Shown: positions 51,128 to 60,662, counted from the stretch's first letter. The stretch is 64,000 nucleotides of DNA from Paracoccus aeridis (GCF_004923205.2 NZ_SELD02000037.1:1-64000); one strand, 5' to 3'. Program-made: numbers and translations. The notes: generated by a model from the letters alone, not told the origin.

Positions 51128-52096
51128 ATGAAGCCGGGACCGCTGAACCTGATCACCGACGTGGCCGGGCTGCGGGTGGGCCATGCGGGCGACGAGCGCC
51201 TGAAATCCGGCGTCACGGTCCTGACGGCGGATGCGCCGCTCGCCGCCGGCGTCAACGTCATGGGCGGCGCGCCGGGCACGCGGGAAACGGACCTGCTCGC
51301 GCCCGACCGGCTGGTGCAGGCGGTGGACGCGCTGGTCCTGTCGGGCGGGTCGGGCTTCGGCCTGGCCGCCTGCGACGGGGTGATGGCGGGCTTGCGCGCC
51401 ATGGGGCGCGGCTTTGCCGTGGGCGACGCGCGGGTGCCGATCGTGCCGGGGGCGATCCTGTTCGACCTGCTGAACGGCGGCGCGAAGGACTGGGCCGACA
51501 ACCCCTATCCCGCGCTGGGGCGGCACGCGCTGGAGGCGGCGGGGGCGCGCTTCGCGCTCGGCAGCGCCGGGGCGGGAACGGGCGCGCTGACGGCGAACTG
51601 GAAGGGCGGCGTCGGGTCGGCGTCGGCGGTCCTGGACAGCGGCGCGACGGTGGGGGCGCTGGTCGCGGTCAATGCGGTGGGGTCGGTGACGGCACCCGGC
51701 GGTCAGTTCTGGGCCGCCCCATGGGAGATGGGGGAGGAGTTCGGCGGCCTCGGCCTGGCGGGTCCGTTCGATCTCGCGCACGAGCCATCGCCGCAGAAGC
51801 GGCTGCAGGAGGCGACGACCATCGCCATCGTCGCGACCGACGCGACGCTCGACAAGGCGGGGCTGACGCGCCTCGCGACGGCGGCCCATGCGGGGATGGC
51901 GCGGGCCATCGTGCCGTCGCACACGCCGTTCGACGGCGACCTGGTGTTCGCCGTCTCGACCGCCGGGGGTGCGGCGGCAGAGCCGTTCGCGCTGTGCCAC
52001 GCGGCCGCCTGCGTCCTGTCGCGCGCCATCGCGCGGGCGGTCTGGCACGCGACGCCCGCGCCGGGCGACCGCCAGCCCTGCCGCGCCTCCGGTTGA
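51128..52096 (+). CDS. P1-family peptidase (DmpA/BapA-like)
   Basis: 322 residues, self-processing Ntn-hydrolase fold. The N-terminal half begins NLITDVAGLRVGHAGDERLKSGVTVL, then VNVMGGAPGTRETDLL and LSGGSGFGLAACDGVMAGL. The nucleophile segment lies around FDGDLVFAVSTAGG. Related proteins are β-aminopeptidases or D-aminopeptidases, and many have no known substrate. GGAGGGAGC stands before the ATG at 51128. Divergent from msrA. A weak stem at 52131-52160 follows. Confidence 0.85.
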   Translation: MKPGPLNLITDVAGLRVGHAGDERLKSGVTVLTADAPLAAGVNVMGGAPGTRETDLLAPDRLVQAVDALVLSGGSGFGLAACDGVMAGLRAMGRGFAVGDARVPIVPGAILFDLLNGGAKDWADNPYPALGRHALEAAGARFALGSAGAGTGALTANWKGGVGSASAVLDSGATVGALVAVNAVGSVTAPGGQFWAAPWEMGEEFGGLGLAGPFDLAHEPSPQKRLQEATTIAIVATDATLDKAGLTRLATAAHAGMARAIVPSHTPFDGDLVFAVSTAGGAAAEPFALCHAAACVLSRAIARAVWHATPAPGDRQPCRASG

Positions 52097-52174
52097 ACCC
52101 CGGCAGATCGGACGTTCACGAACGAAAGAGGCGGGACCTGCGGCCCCGCCCCCTCTCGCGTCAGGGAAGACCCC

Positions 52175-52834
52175 TCAGCGGTAGATGTACACGATCCGGC
52201 GGTCGGTCGGGCTGACCAGGACCGGCTGGTTGTTGATCGTGGCATAGCGGTAGTCGGGCTGGTCGGGGATCTCGTACAGATCGACGTTCTCCGGGACGCC
52301 GGCGCCGACCACGACCTCGCCTTCAAGGAAGACCGGGTCGCGCGGGTTTTCCACGATGTAGGTCTGGACCGACGGGTCGGGGGTCGCGGCCGCCCCGGTG
52401 CTGCCGCCGATCGCGGCGCCCACCAGCGCGCCGACCGGGCCGCCCACAACGGCGCCGATGGTGGCGCCGGTTGCGCCGCCGACGGCCGCGTTCGCGCCCT
52501 CGCTCTGCTCGGCGGGCGCCTCGATCACCGCCACGCCGACGGACTGGCGGTTCGGATACAGCGGCTCGACCTGCTCGCCGACCTTCGTGGTCAGGTAGTC
52601 GCCATAGGCCCAGCCCGACGTCGCGCCCGACGTGACCTGGCACCAGTTCGCCGATTCGATGCAGCCGGACACGGACACTTCGTCACCGCTGCCGATGACG
52701 CCGATCACCTCGTGCGTGTTGCCGGGGCCGGAACGGATGTTCAGGTCGGTCGCGGCGGTCGCCATGGTCTGGGCCGAGGCCGCGCCGGCCAGGACGGATG
52801 CCGCGATGGCGGTGCTGACAAACAGATTTCGCAT
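52175..52834 (-). CDS. Secreted SH3 and DUF1236 domain protein
   Basis: 219 residues with a Sec signal (STAIAASVLAGAASAQ). A bacterial SH3 domain (about 28-85, TDLNIRSGPGNTHEVIGVIGSGDEVSV) is followed by a glycine-zipper segment (GGATGATIGAVVGGPVGALVGAAIGG). The C-terminal DUF1236 region has ENVDLYEIPDQPDYRYATINNQPVLV. Likely periplasmic or outer-membrane associated; function unknown, as for most DUF1236 proteins. AGGAG precedes the ATG at 52834. Confidence 0.85.
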   Translation of the reverse strand: MRNLFVSTAIAASVLAGAASAQTMATAATDLNIRSGPGNTHEVIGVIGSGDEVSVSGCIESANWCQVTSGATSGWAYGDYLTTKVGEQVEPLYPNRQSVGVAVIEAPAEQSEGANAAVGGATGATIGAVVGGPVGALVGAAIGGSTGAAATPDPSVQTYIVENPRDPVFLEGEVVVGAGVPENVDLYEIPDQPDYRYATINNQPVLVSPTDRRIVYIYR

Positions 52835-52852
52835 GTGAAACTCCTCTCATGT

Positions 52853-52891
52853 CGCCGCGTCGCGGCTCTGGGCTGACAACACGACGCGGCG
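52853..52891. repeat. 10-bp inverted repeat upstream of gabD
   Basis: CGCCGCGTCG (52853-52862) and CGACGCGGCG (52882-52891) with a 19-nt spacer, in the 146-bp divergent gap between the SH3 gene and gabD. Could be an operator or a transcript hairpin. Confidence 0.45.
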
Positions 52892-52980
52892 GCCCCTGGT
52901 TCGATCACGCTTTTGTTGCGCGCGCTGGACAAGACGGGCGCGAATGTGTTGGCTCTGCCCGACTTAGCGGAGGACATCCC

Positions 52981-54459
52981 ATGAACGCCCATTCCACCGA
53001 CCTGAAGACCCTGCTGCGCGACCCCTCGCTTCTGGAAACGCGCGCGTTCGTGGCCGGCGAATGGGTCGACGCCGACGACGGCGCCACCTTCGAGGTCACG
53101 AACCCCGCCCGCGGCGACGTGATCGCCCGCGTGGCCGACCTGGGCCGGGCCGAGGTCGCGCGCGCCATCGACGCGGCCGCCGCCGCGATGAAGGACTGGG
53201 CCGCGCGCCCCGCCAAGGAACGCGCCAACGTCATGCGGCGCTGGTTCGACCTGATGATGGAGAACCAGGACGACCTGGGCCGGATCCTGACCGCCGAGAT
53301 GGGCAAGCCGCTGGCCGAGGCCAAGGGCGAGATCGCCTACGGCGCCAGCTTCATCGAGTGGTTCGGCGAGGAAGCCAAGCGCGTCTACGGCGAGACGATC
53401 CCCGGCCACATGGCCGACAAGCGGCTGACCGTGCTGAAGCAGCCGATCGGCGTCGTGGGCTCGATCACGCCCTGGAACTTCCCCAACGCCATGATCACCC
53501 GCAAGTGCGGCCCGGCGCTGGCGGTGGGCTGCGGCTTTGTCGCCCGCCCGGCGGCGGAAACGCCGCTGTCGGCGCTGGCGCTCGCGGTGCTGGGCGAACG
53601 CGCCGGGCTGCCCAAGGGGATCCTGTCGGTGGTCACGTCCTCGCGGTCGTCCGACATCGGCAAGGAGTTCTGCGAGAACCCGCTGGTCCGCAAGCTGACC
53701 TTCACCGGCTCGACCGAGGTCGGGCGCATCCTGCTGCGGCAGGCCGCGGACCAGGTGATGAAATGCTCGATGGAGCTGGGCGGGAACGCGCCCTTCATCG
53801 TCTTCGACGACGCCGACCTGGACGCCGCCGTCGCGGGCGCGATGGCGTCGAAGTTCCGCAACAACGGCCAGACCTGCGTCTGCGCGAACCGCATCTACGT
53901 GCAGGCGGGCGTCTATGACGAGTTCGCCAGGCGCCTCGCCAGGGCCGTGGACGGCCTGTCGGTCGGCGACGGGCTGAAGGACGGGACGACCACCGGCCCG
54001 CTCATCAACCCCGCCGCGGTCGAGAAGGTCGAGGAACATATCCGCGACGTCCTCGACAACGGCGGCGAGGTCGTGCTGGGCGGCAAGCGCCACGATCTCG
54101 GCGGCAACTTCTTCCAGCCGACGGTCGTGACGGGCGTGACGGGCGACATGAAGGTCGCTACCGAGGAGACCTTCGGCCCCCTCGCCCCCCTGTTCAGGTT
54201 CGACAGCGAGGACGAGGTGATCGAAAAGGCCAACGCCACGATCTTCGGCCTCGCCGCCTACTTCTATGCCCGCGACATCGGCCGCATCACCCGCGTGCAG
54301 GAGGCGCTGGAATACGGGATCGTGGGCGTCAACACCGGCATCATTTCGACCGAGGTGGCGCCGTTCGGCGGCGTCAAGCAGTCGGGCCTGGGGCGCGAGG
54401 GATCGCGCCACGGGATGGAGGACTATCTCGAGATGAAATACGTCTGCCTGTCGATCTGA
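52981..54459 (+). CDS. gabD: NAD(P)-dependent succinate-semialdehyde dehydrogenase
   Basis: 492 residues; aldehyde dehydrogenase of the GabD group, oxidising succinate semialdehyde to succinate. Cofactor and active-site motifs are PIGVVGSITPWNFPNAMI, FTGSTEVGRILLRQAA, MELGGNAPFIVFDD (general base Glu near 265) and NNGQTCVCANRIYVQ (catalytic Cys near 299). The C-terminal EVAPFGGVKQSGLGREGS is typical of GabD. The matching transaminase gabT is at 14748. The ATG at 52981 follows CGGAGG. Confidence 0.92.
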   Translation: MNAHSTDLKTLLRDPSLLETRAFVAGEWVDADDGATFEVTNPARGDVIARVADLGRAEVARAIDAAAAAMKDWAARPAKERANVMRRWFDLMMENQDDLGRILTAEMGKPLAEAKGEIAYGASFIEWFGEEAKRVYGETIPGHMADKRLTVLKQPIGVVGSITPWNFPNAMITRKCGPALAVGCGFVARPAAETPLSALALAVLGERAGLPKGILSVVTSSRSSDIGKEFCENPLVRKLTFTGSTEVGRILLRQAADQVMKCSMELGGNAPFIVFDDADLDAAVAGAMASKFRNNGQTCVCANRIYVQAGVYDEFARRLARAVDGLSVGDGLKDGTTTGPLINPAAVEKVEEHIRDVLDNGGEVVLGGKRHDLGGNFFQPTVVTGVTGDMKVATEETFGPLAPLFRFDSEDEVIEKANATIFGLAAYFYARDIGRITRVQEALEYGIVGVNTGIISTEVAPFGGVKQSGLGREGSRHGMEDYLEMKYVCLSI

Positions 54460-54479
54460 CCGGGCGACGGGGGCGAAAA

Positions 54480-54507
54480 CGGGCCGGCGGGGCGATCCGC
54501 CGGCCCG
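54480..54507. terminator. Perfect 11-bp hairpin between gabD and the protease gene
   Basis: CGGGCCGGCGG (54480-54490) pairs with CCGCCGGCCCG (54497-54507) around GGCGAT. Convergent genes on both sides make a bidirectional terminator likely; no strong T run. Confidence 0.65.
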
Positions 54508-54527
54508 TCCGCTTTCCGGCGCCCCGG

Positions 54528-57221
54528 TCAGGCGAGCAGCAGGTCGTCCTGGATCGACGCGACCGTCGCGCCCGTGACGAGGATCATAGCCGGTCCGCCG
54601 AAGTCGAAGCGCAGCCCCTGCGCGGTGTTGCTGGCGTAGCCCAGAAGGTCGGCCAGCGTCGCCCCCGCCAGCGCGCCGACCCGCTGCAGCGTCAGCGTGT
54701 CCACGTTGTCCTGGAAGTCCAGGACCTGGCAGTCGTGCCTGGTGGCAAGCACGAACATGTCGGCCCCGGCCCCGCCGTGCAGCCGGTCGAACCCGCCGCC
54801 CGCGATCAGCCGGTCGTCGCCCGCGCCGCCCACCAGCAGGTCGTCGCCGCCTGCCGCGGACAGGGTGTCGTTGCCCGCGCCGCCCGCCAGCTGGTTGTTG
54901 CCCTCGTTCCCCAGGATCACGTTGGCGAGGTCGTTTCCAGCCAGGTTGATCGCGTTCGCGCCCATCGCCTGCAGCATCTCGATGTTCGCCTGCGCGGTCA
55001 GGTGGTTCCAGGTCCGGACGGTGTCGTAGCCGCCGCCCGCGGCCTCGCCGATCACGTCCATCCCGTCGAAGATGAAGGTGTCGTTCCCCGCGCCGCCCAG
55101 CAGCGTGTCGCGTCCGGCGTTGCCGGCGAGCAGGTCGTTGCCCGCTTCGCCCGCCAGCAGGTCGTTGCCGCCGCCGCCGGTCAGCACGTCGTTGCCTGCC
55201 CCGCCCGCAAGCTGGTTCGCGGCATCGTTGCCGATGATGGTGTTGGCAAAAGCGTTCCCCCCGATGTTCACCGCGCCGGTGCCGATGACGTAGGCGGCCT
55301 CGATGTTGGCCTGCATCCGCATGTGGCCCAGGGCGCGGACGGCGTCGTAGCCGCCGTTCGCCGCCTCGATGATGATGTCCTGCCCGTCCCAGACATAGAC
55401 GTCGTTGCCCATCCCGCCGGTCAGCGTGTCCAGGCCCATGCCGCCGGTCATGGTGTCGTTCCCGATCTCGCCCGCGAGCAGGTCGTTGCCGGCGCCGCCG
55501 TTGATGACGTCGTTGCCCGCGCCGCCGAACAGCTGGTTGGCGGCGGTGTTGCCGGTGATCGCGTTGCTGGCCGCGTTGCCGCGGATCCAGACGGCGGCGG
55601 CGCCGATGGCGGTCGCCGCCTCGATCTCCGCCCCCATGGCGTAGCTGGCCGAGGTCTGCACGCTGTCATAGCCGCCCGCCGCCGCCTCGACGATCTCGTC
55701 GGCGCCGTCGGTCACGTAGACGTCGCTGCCGCCGCCGCCGACCAGGCGGTCGCGGCCGGGGCCGCCGATCAGCACGTCGTTCCCGGCAAGGCCCAGCAGC
55801 GTGTCGTTGCCCGCCATGCCGTGCAGCACGTTGGCCGCGTAGTTGCCGACGACGCGGTCGTTGCCGCCGCCGGCGTTCACGTTTTCGATCACCGTGCCCC
55901 GCTCGATCGACAGGTTGCCGAGCCGGCCGTAGACGTCCGAGATGGCCCCGGGCATGAGGTCGATCCGCATCGCGGCGGCGGCGTTGCGAAGGTCCAGCGT
56001 ATCGACGCCGCCCTGGTCGAAGATGGTCATGCCGACGGCGCGTCCCTGCGTCAGCAGCGCCATCGCCGTGCCGAGCGCCCCCCCCACGTTGCCGTTCCAG
56101 CCCCAGATGCTGGCCCCTGCGAACAGGCCGGAGCGGACCCCGTAGAGGTCCTGCACGGCGAGATGATCGGCGATCATCGGGGTGATGACGTACACGCGCG
56201 ACGCGTCCACGATCGTGTTCTGGGTCTGGTCGAAATACGACATGACCGTCGCCTGCCAGCTGTCGTTGCCGTAGAGGTTGTCCACCCCCCAGGTCGCGCT
56301 GCCGTTGTAGTTGCCGGCGTGGCCAAGCCCCAGCGCGTGCCCGATCTCGTGCAAGAAGGTCTGGTAGCGATAGCCGCCGAACCCCTCTGACGGGTTGTAG
56401 AACCAGTCCGGCGGGATGTTCACGACCGACTGCAGGATCGTCGCGCCCGTCATCCGGGTCGCACCGGCATAGGCGCCCTGCCCGGACTGCTGGAACACGA
56501 TCTGCGCGCCCGCGCCCAGGCCCGAGTTCGTGTTGAAGTTGATGCCCGTGACCTGCGTCCAGGCGCCCAGCGCCATGCGCGCGTGCTGCTGCGCTTCCGC
56601 GTTCAGGCCGCCGAGATCGACCGTCAGCGTTCCACCCGGCTCGACATCGAAGGCGCGGCGGGTTTCGCCATTGCTCTGATGATAACCGTCCGTCAGCTGG
56701 TGGGCGATCTGGTCCATCGTCCAGATCGCCGTGCTTCCGCCGCCGGGTGGCGAGGTGACCGGGCCGCTCGTGCGCTCGTAGCCGACCACGTAGTCGCCCG
56801 ACGAGCTGCCGTAGCCGCCGGCGCCCAGGTAGAACGTGCCGCTGCGGCCGGCCGTGAAGGTGAAGTACGACAGGTCGAGCTGGTCGCCGTAGTCGTCGTT
56901 CTCGGCAATCAGCGTGCCGGCCGCGTCGTACAGCTGAAGGACCGTGTCGGGCAGCGGGTTGCCGCCGTTCCCCGTCATCGTGAACCCGTAGGTCTGCCCG
57001 GCCACCAGCGTGATCGCGATCGAATCGGCGTCGCCCGCGGTGATCGTGCCGCCGAAGACCTGGCCTGCGGAGATCCGGTACGGGGTCGCGACCCCGAACG
57101 GCGCGTCCGCCGCCTCGGACACGTCGGGGACGATGTTCACCGCGCCGGGCGCGACATGGTGCAGCGGTTCATCCAGGGGCGGCAGCCCGGTTGCACGGAA
57201 CGGGGCGGGAACGGCGGTCAT
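54528..57221 (-). CDS. M10-type RTX metalloprotease (serralysin-like)
   Basis: 897 residues, no Sec signal. The N-terminal region has a pre-peptidase-type β-domain (about 48-150, with GDADSIAITLVAGQTYGFTM). The catalytic domain has the zinc site HEIGHALGLGH at 291-301 and a Met-turn VMSYF at about 326-330. From residue 450 to 850 are several blocks of glycine-rich RTX nonapeptides (GGAGNDVLTGGGGNDLL type), which bind calcium outside the cell. The C-terminal end ...SIQDDLLLA is the likely type I secretion signal. No secretion genes are in the window. The -35 box TTGACA stands upstream (57335). Confidence 0.87.
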   Translation of the reverse strand: MTAVPAPFRATGLPPLDEPLHHVAPGAVNIVPDVSEAADAPFGVATPYRISAGQVFGGTITAGDADSIAITLVAGQTYGFTMTGNGGNPLPDTVLQLYDAAGTLIAENDDYGDQLDLSYFTFTAGRSGTFYLGAGGYGSSSGDYVVGYERTSGPVTSPPGGGSTAIWTMDQIAHQLTDGYHQSNGETRRAFDVEPGGTLTVDLGGLNAEAQQHARMALGAWTQVTGINFNTNSGLGAGAQIVFQQSGQGAYAGATRMTGATILQSVVNIPPDWFYNPSEGFGGYRYQTFLHEIGHALGLGHAGNYNGSATWGVDNLYGNDSWQATVMSYFDQTQNTIVDASRVYVITPMIADHLAVQDLYGVRSGLFAGASIWGWNGNVGGALGTAMALLTQGRAVGMTIFDQGGVDTLDLRNAAAAMRIDLMPGAISDVYGRLGNLSIERGTVIENVNAGGGNDRVVGNYAANVLHGMAGNDTLLGLAGNDVLIGGPGRDRLVGGGGSDVYVTDGADEIVEAAAGGYDSVQTSASYAMGAEIEAATAIGAAAVWIRGNAASNAITGNTAANQLFGGAGNDVINGGAGNDLLAGEIGNDTMTGGMGLDTLTGGMGNDVYVWDGQDIIIEAANGGYDAVRALGHMRMQANIEAAYVIGTGAVNIGGNAFANTIIGNDAANQLAGGAGNDVLTGGGGNDLLAGEAGNDLLAGNAGRDTLLGGAGNDTFIFDGMDVIGEAAGGGYDTVRTWNHLTAQANIEMLQAMGANAINLAGNDLANVILGNEGNNQLAGGAGNDTLSAAGGDDLLVGGAGDDRLIAGGGFDRLHGGAGADMFVLATRHDCQVLDFQDNVDTLTLQRVGALAGATLADLLGYASNTAQGLRFDFGGPAMILVTGATVASIQDDLLLA

Positions 57222-57305
57222 CGGTTCACCTCACGGATCGTCGGGGGCGCGCAGCGCCGGGCAGGCATCGGCATGCGGCCGGGAGTGGGTTCGGCCTTCT
57301 AACTG

Positions 57306-57335
57306 CCTATCCGATGCAGGTTACCGATCTGTCAA
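57306..57335 (-). promoter_or_regulatory. Candidate promoter of the RTX protease gene
   Basis: On the minus strand, a consensus TTGACA (57335-57330) and GATAGG (57311-57306) 18 bp apart. The predicted 5' leader is about 78 nt. Confidence 0.5.
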
Positions 57336-57452
57336 AGCTTCGCTGCGAAATGCCGAAAAGTTTCCTTAGTTCCCCGCCGGGCGCGTTCACCTTTCCTGAA
57401 CATCTTTCACCTAGTCAGGCCATCAACGGAATGACTGCAAGGACCCGCCGCC

Positions 57453-57893
57453 ATGAACCTGACGCTCGACATGCTTCCCGACCGCGCCGTGGTGCGCATC
57501 GACGAGCCGCGGCTGGATGCGGCGATGGCGCTGTCGTTCAAGGAACGCATGCGCGAGATCGTGGCGCAGGCGCCCGGGCTGGTGCAGGTCGACATGGCGC
57601 AGGTGCAGTTCATGGACAGCTCGGGCCTGGGCGCGCTGATCGCGATCCACAAGGCGCTGCCGGGCGGCACGCGGATGGCGCTGTCCTCGGTCCACGCGAA
57701 CGTCATGCGGGTGCTGCGGCTGACGCGGATGGACACGGTGTTCACGATCGTCGAGCGGCCCGAGGCAGCGGCGGCCGGGACGCAGGGGGATGACGAGGCG
57801 GCGCAGGCTCCGGGGCGCGCGCCCGCACCGGTCGCCGCCCGGGACACCGCCCCAGAAGCCGCCGCAGCCCAGGCCGCGGGTGGCGCGTCGTGA
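57453..57893 (+). CDS. STAS-domain anti-sigma factor antagonist
   Basis: 146 residues. STAS domain at 1-100 with the phosphorylation site VQFMDSSGLGALIAIHKAL (Ser56/57), as in SpoIIAA/RsbV proteins. A disordered Ala-rich tail follows. It overlaps the next gene, a serine kinase/anti-sigma ATPase, by 4 bp (GTGA), giving a classic partner-switching pair. No sigma factor or PP2C phosphatase gene is in the window. Confidence 0.88.
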   Translation: MNLTLDMLPDRAVVRIDEPRLDAAMALSFKERMREIVAQAPGLVQVDMAQVQFMDSSGLGALIAIHKALPGGTRMALSSVHANVMRVLRLTRMDTVFTIVERPEAAAAGTQGDDEAAQAPGRAPAPVAARDTAPEAAAAQAAGGAS

Positions 57894-58387
57894 CCGAAGC
57901 AGCGCTCGGCGTGCGGGCGCCCGAGCCGGCCGCGGCCGAGGCGCTGTTCAACCGCGTCCTGCCCGCCGACCATCTCAGCGTCCGCGGGGCGCTGACCGAC
58001 CTGCACGCGCGGCTTTCGCCCCATGTCTCGGCCGACGTGATGGGCCGGCTGGAACTCGTCTTGGCCGAGGTGATGAACAACATCGTCCGGCACGGCGCCG
58101 ATGCCGCGCGCCGCGACGGCCCCGTCCGGCCCCGACGCATCCACCTGTCCGCCGCCTGCCACCGCAACGGCGTCGCCTGCGCGGTGACCGACGACGGGAT
58201 CGGCCTGCCGCCCGCCTGCCTCGTCGCGCCGCCGTCGCCCGCGCACCCCGCGGGCGAGCCCCTGCCGGAAGGCGGCTTCGGCTGGCTGATCATCCACGGG
58301 CTCACCCGCTCGCTGGTCTATTTCCGCGAGGACACGCGCAACCTGCTCGCCTTCAACATCCCCGCGATGGACGAGGCGGAGGGATGA
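57890..58387 (+). CDS. Anti-sigma regulatory serine kinase (RsbW/SpoIIAB-like)
   Basis: 165 residues with a GHKL/HATPase_c_2 fold. The N-box is LELVLAEVMNNIVRHG, the G1 box is CAVTDDGIGLPP, and GGFGWLIIHGLTRSLVYFRE is the later glycine-rich box. In partner switching it phosphorylates the STAS protein and sequesters a regulator. GTG start at 57890 overlapping the STAS gene stop. Confidence 0.85.
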   Translation: MTEAALGVRAPEPAAAEALFNRVLPADHLSVRGALTDLHARLSPHVSADVMGRLELVLAEVMNNIVRHGADAARRDGPVRPRRIHLSAACHRNGVACAVTDDGIGLPPACLVAPPSPAHPAGEPLPEGGFGWLIIHGLTRSLVYFREDTRNLLAFNIPAMDEAEG

Positions 58388-58701
58388 TGGGACTGCCTCC
58401 GTCGCCCCCGTCCGGGCGGCCCGTCGCGCGCGGGGCTGCGGCGCGACAGGGTGATGCGCGGCGGGACCCGGCTGCGCGCGTCCCGGCGATCCCGCAGCTT
58501 CAGGTCAGCGCCGGGCCGATCCCCGGATCGGGCTGCGAGGCTCCGGCAGGCCGGGATTGTGGCGGACGGCCGGGCGCGCGCAGACGACATGGTCGATCCG
58601 CCGAACCGCCCCCCTGCCAGCGACGCCTCTGGCGCTCACGCCACTGCGGGCGCTCGCGCGCCCTCTGGCGCACGCGTGATTCCCATGACAGGCTTGCCCG
58701 C
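58388..58701. other. 314-bp intergenic region, no gene recognised
   Basis: Lies between the anti-sigma kinase and the nitronate monooxygenase gene. Open frames in it look compositional. Only GC-rich direct repetition (CCTCTGGCGC-type, near 58627-58673) is visible; it may help form a terminator, but none is clear. Confidence 0.4.
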
Positions 58702-59721
58702 ATGCAGATCGGACCGCTCACCCTCGACCTTCCCGTCATCCAGGCGCCCATGGCCGGAGTCTCGACGCCCGAACTCGCCGCGGCGGTGAGCAACGCGGGC
58801 GGGCTGGGCTCGCTCGGGCTCGGCGCCAGCACCGTGGCGCAGGCCGAGGGCGACATCGCCCGCACCCTGGCGCTGACCGACCGGCCGTCCGGGGTGAACC
58901 TGTTCTGCCACCGCGCGCCGCGCCGCGACGCGGCCGTGGAATCCGCGTGGCTCGACCGGCTTTCGCCGCTGTTCGCGGGCTTCGGCGCGACCCCGCCCGC
59001 GACGCTCAGCGACATCTATCCCGGCTTCACCGGCGCCGGGCCGATGCTCGACGTGCTGTGCACGACGCGCCCTGCGCTCGTCAGCTTCCACTTCGGCCTG
59101 CCCGACGCCGCCGCCCTGTCGCGGCTGCGCGAGACCGGGGCCGTGCTGGCGGCCACCGCGACCTCGCGCGCCGAAGCCGACGCGATCGCGGCGGCGGGCC
59201 TCGACCTGGTGGTGGCGCAGGGATGGGAGGCGGGCGGGCACCGCGGCATGTTCGACGAGAACGCGGCGGACGACCGGCTGGGCCTGATCGACCTGCTGGC
59301 CGCGCTGCGCGGCACGAAGCTGCCGGTGATCGCCGCCGGCGGTATCATGGAGGCGGCCGACGTGCGCGCGGCGCTCGCCGCGGGGGCGGTCGCGGTCCAG
59401 TGCGGCACGGCGTTCCTGCGCGCGCCCGAGGCCGCGACGACCCCGGCCCATCGGGCGGCGCTGTCGTCGGGGCGAACGGCGATGACGCGGGCGATCTCCG
59501 GGCGGCCGGCGCGGTCGGTCGAGAACCTGTTCACGGCGATCGACGACCGGGCCGCCCCCGCCTATCCGGTGACCTACGACGCCGGCAAGGCGCTGAACGC
59601 GGCCGCGGTCGCGGCGGGCGAAACCGGCTACGGGGCGCAGTGGGGCGGCACCGGGGCCGCGCGCGCGGTCGCGCGTCCCGCGGCCGAAACGGTGGCCGCG
59701 CTTGCCGCCGGCGCCGCCTGA
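58702..59721 (+). CDS. Nitronate monooxygenase family protein
   Basis: 339 residues, FMN-binding TIM barrel of the 2-nitropropane dioxygenase family. N-terminal VIQAPMAGVSTPELAAAVSNAGGLGSLG, central VVAQGWEAGGHRGMFD (the catalytic His region) and VIAAGGIMEAADVRAALAAGAVAVQCGTAFLRAPE for the FMN phosphate. The family detoxifies nitronates such as propionate-3-nitronate, and some members act as enoyl-ACP or other reductases. Convergent with serB, with 12 bp between the stops. Confidence 0.88.
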   Translation: MQIGPLTLDLPVIQAPMAGVSTPELAAAVSNAGGLGSLGLGASTVAQAEGDIARTLALTDRPSGVNLFCHRAPRRDAAVESAWLDRLSPLFAGFGATPPATLSDIYPGFTGAGPMLDVLCTTRPALVSFHFGLPDAAALSRLRETGAVLAATATSRAEADAIAAAGLDLVVAQGWEAGGHRGMFDENAADDRLGLIDLLAALRGTKLPVIAAGGIMEAADVRAALAAGAVAVQCGTAFLRAPEAATTPAHRAALSSGRTAMTRAISGRPARSVENLFTAIDDRAAPAYPVTYDAGKALNAAAVAAGETGYGAQWGGTGAARAVARPAAETVAALAAGAA

Positions 59722-59733
59722 GGCGCGATCCGG

Positions 59734-60612
59734 TCAGGCGCGCACGAACTCGTCCTCGCCGTAGCCCTGCAGGTACAGGAGCGAGGTCAGGTCGCCGAAG
59801 TTGATCCGCAGCGGCGCCTGCGCCGCCACCACCGGCTTTGCGTGCAGCGCGACCCCAAGGCCCGCCGCCGCAAGCATGCCCAGGTCGTTCGCCCCGTCCC
59901 CCACCGTGATCGCGTCGGCAGGCGTCACGCCGCGCGCGGCGGTGATCGCCTCCAGCGCCTCGACCTTGGCCTCGCGCCCCAGGATCGGCAGCGCGACCCG
60001 GCCGGTGAGCTTGCCGTTCTCGGCCAGAAGGACATTCGCGCGCTGTTCGTCGAAGCCCAGCAGGTCGGCCACCGGCCCGGTGAAGTCGGTGAAGCCGCCC
60101 GACACCAGCGCCGTCCACGCGCCCTGCGCCCGCATCGTGGCGACCAGGGTGCGCCCGCCGCGGGCCAGCGTGATCCGGCTCGCCAGCACCTCGGGGATGA
60201 CCGAATCGGCCAGCCCTTCCAGCAGCGCGACGCGCGCGACCAGCGCCGCGTCGAAGTCGAGTTCGCCGTTCATGGCGCGGGCGGTGATGGCCGCGACCGG
60301 CTCGCCGAACCCCGCGACGTCGGCAAGCTCGTCCAGGCACTCCTGCTCGATCATGGTCGAATCCATGTCCGCCAGCAGCACCGACTTGCGCCGTCCCGCA
60401 GTCGGCACGATGGCGAGGTCGAGGCCGTCTTCCTGCCATTCCTCCCACATTTGCTCGAAATCGGCGGGCAGCGCGGCCACCGGGAACTCGGCCGCCACCC
60501 CGTGCGACAGCCACAGCGCATGGCCGCCGTCCCAGCGCGACTTCAGCGCCGTCACCCTGTCGTCGACGAGGTCGGCGCGGTCGGGCGCGGCGAGCATGCA
60601 GACGGTGAACAT
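59734..60612 (-). CDS. serB: Phosphoserine phosphatase
   Basis: 292 residues, HAD superfamily, last step of serine synthesis. An ACT-like N-terminal part (1-75) precedes the HAD core: LLADMDSTMIEQECLDELAD (nucleophile Asp in DMDST), VSGGFTDFTGPVADLLG and VGDGANDLGMLAAAGLGVAL. It faces away from serC-serA, 132 bp apart, so all three serine genes are clustered. The ATG at 60612 gives the normal length; the longer frame is rejected. Confidence 0.93.
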   Translation of the reverse strand: MFTVCMLAAPDRADLVDDRVTALKSRWDGGHALWLSHGVAAEFPVAALPADFEQMWEEWQEDGLDLAIVPTAGRRKSVLLADMDSTMIEQECLDELADVAGFGEPVAAITARAMNGELDFDAALVARVALLEGLADSVIPEVLASRITLARGGRTLVATMRAQGAWTALVSGGFTDFTGPVADLLGFDEQRANVLLAENGKLTGRVALPILGREAKVEALEAITAARGVTPADAITVGDGANDLGMLAAAGLGVALHAKPVVAAQAPLRINFGDLTSLLYLQGYGEDEFVRA

Positions 60613-60662
60613 CGGATCCCTCGCATTCGATCTTTCCGGCGGGCTTAGGGCCATTTCCGCGC

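Noticed and set aside
57790-58701. Extension of the nitronate monooxygenase frame upstream to 57790
   Set aside because: The extra 304 codons overlap the anti-sigma kinase and are Arg/Pro-rich; the family starts at 58702.
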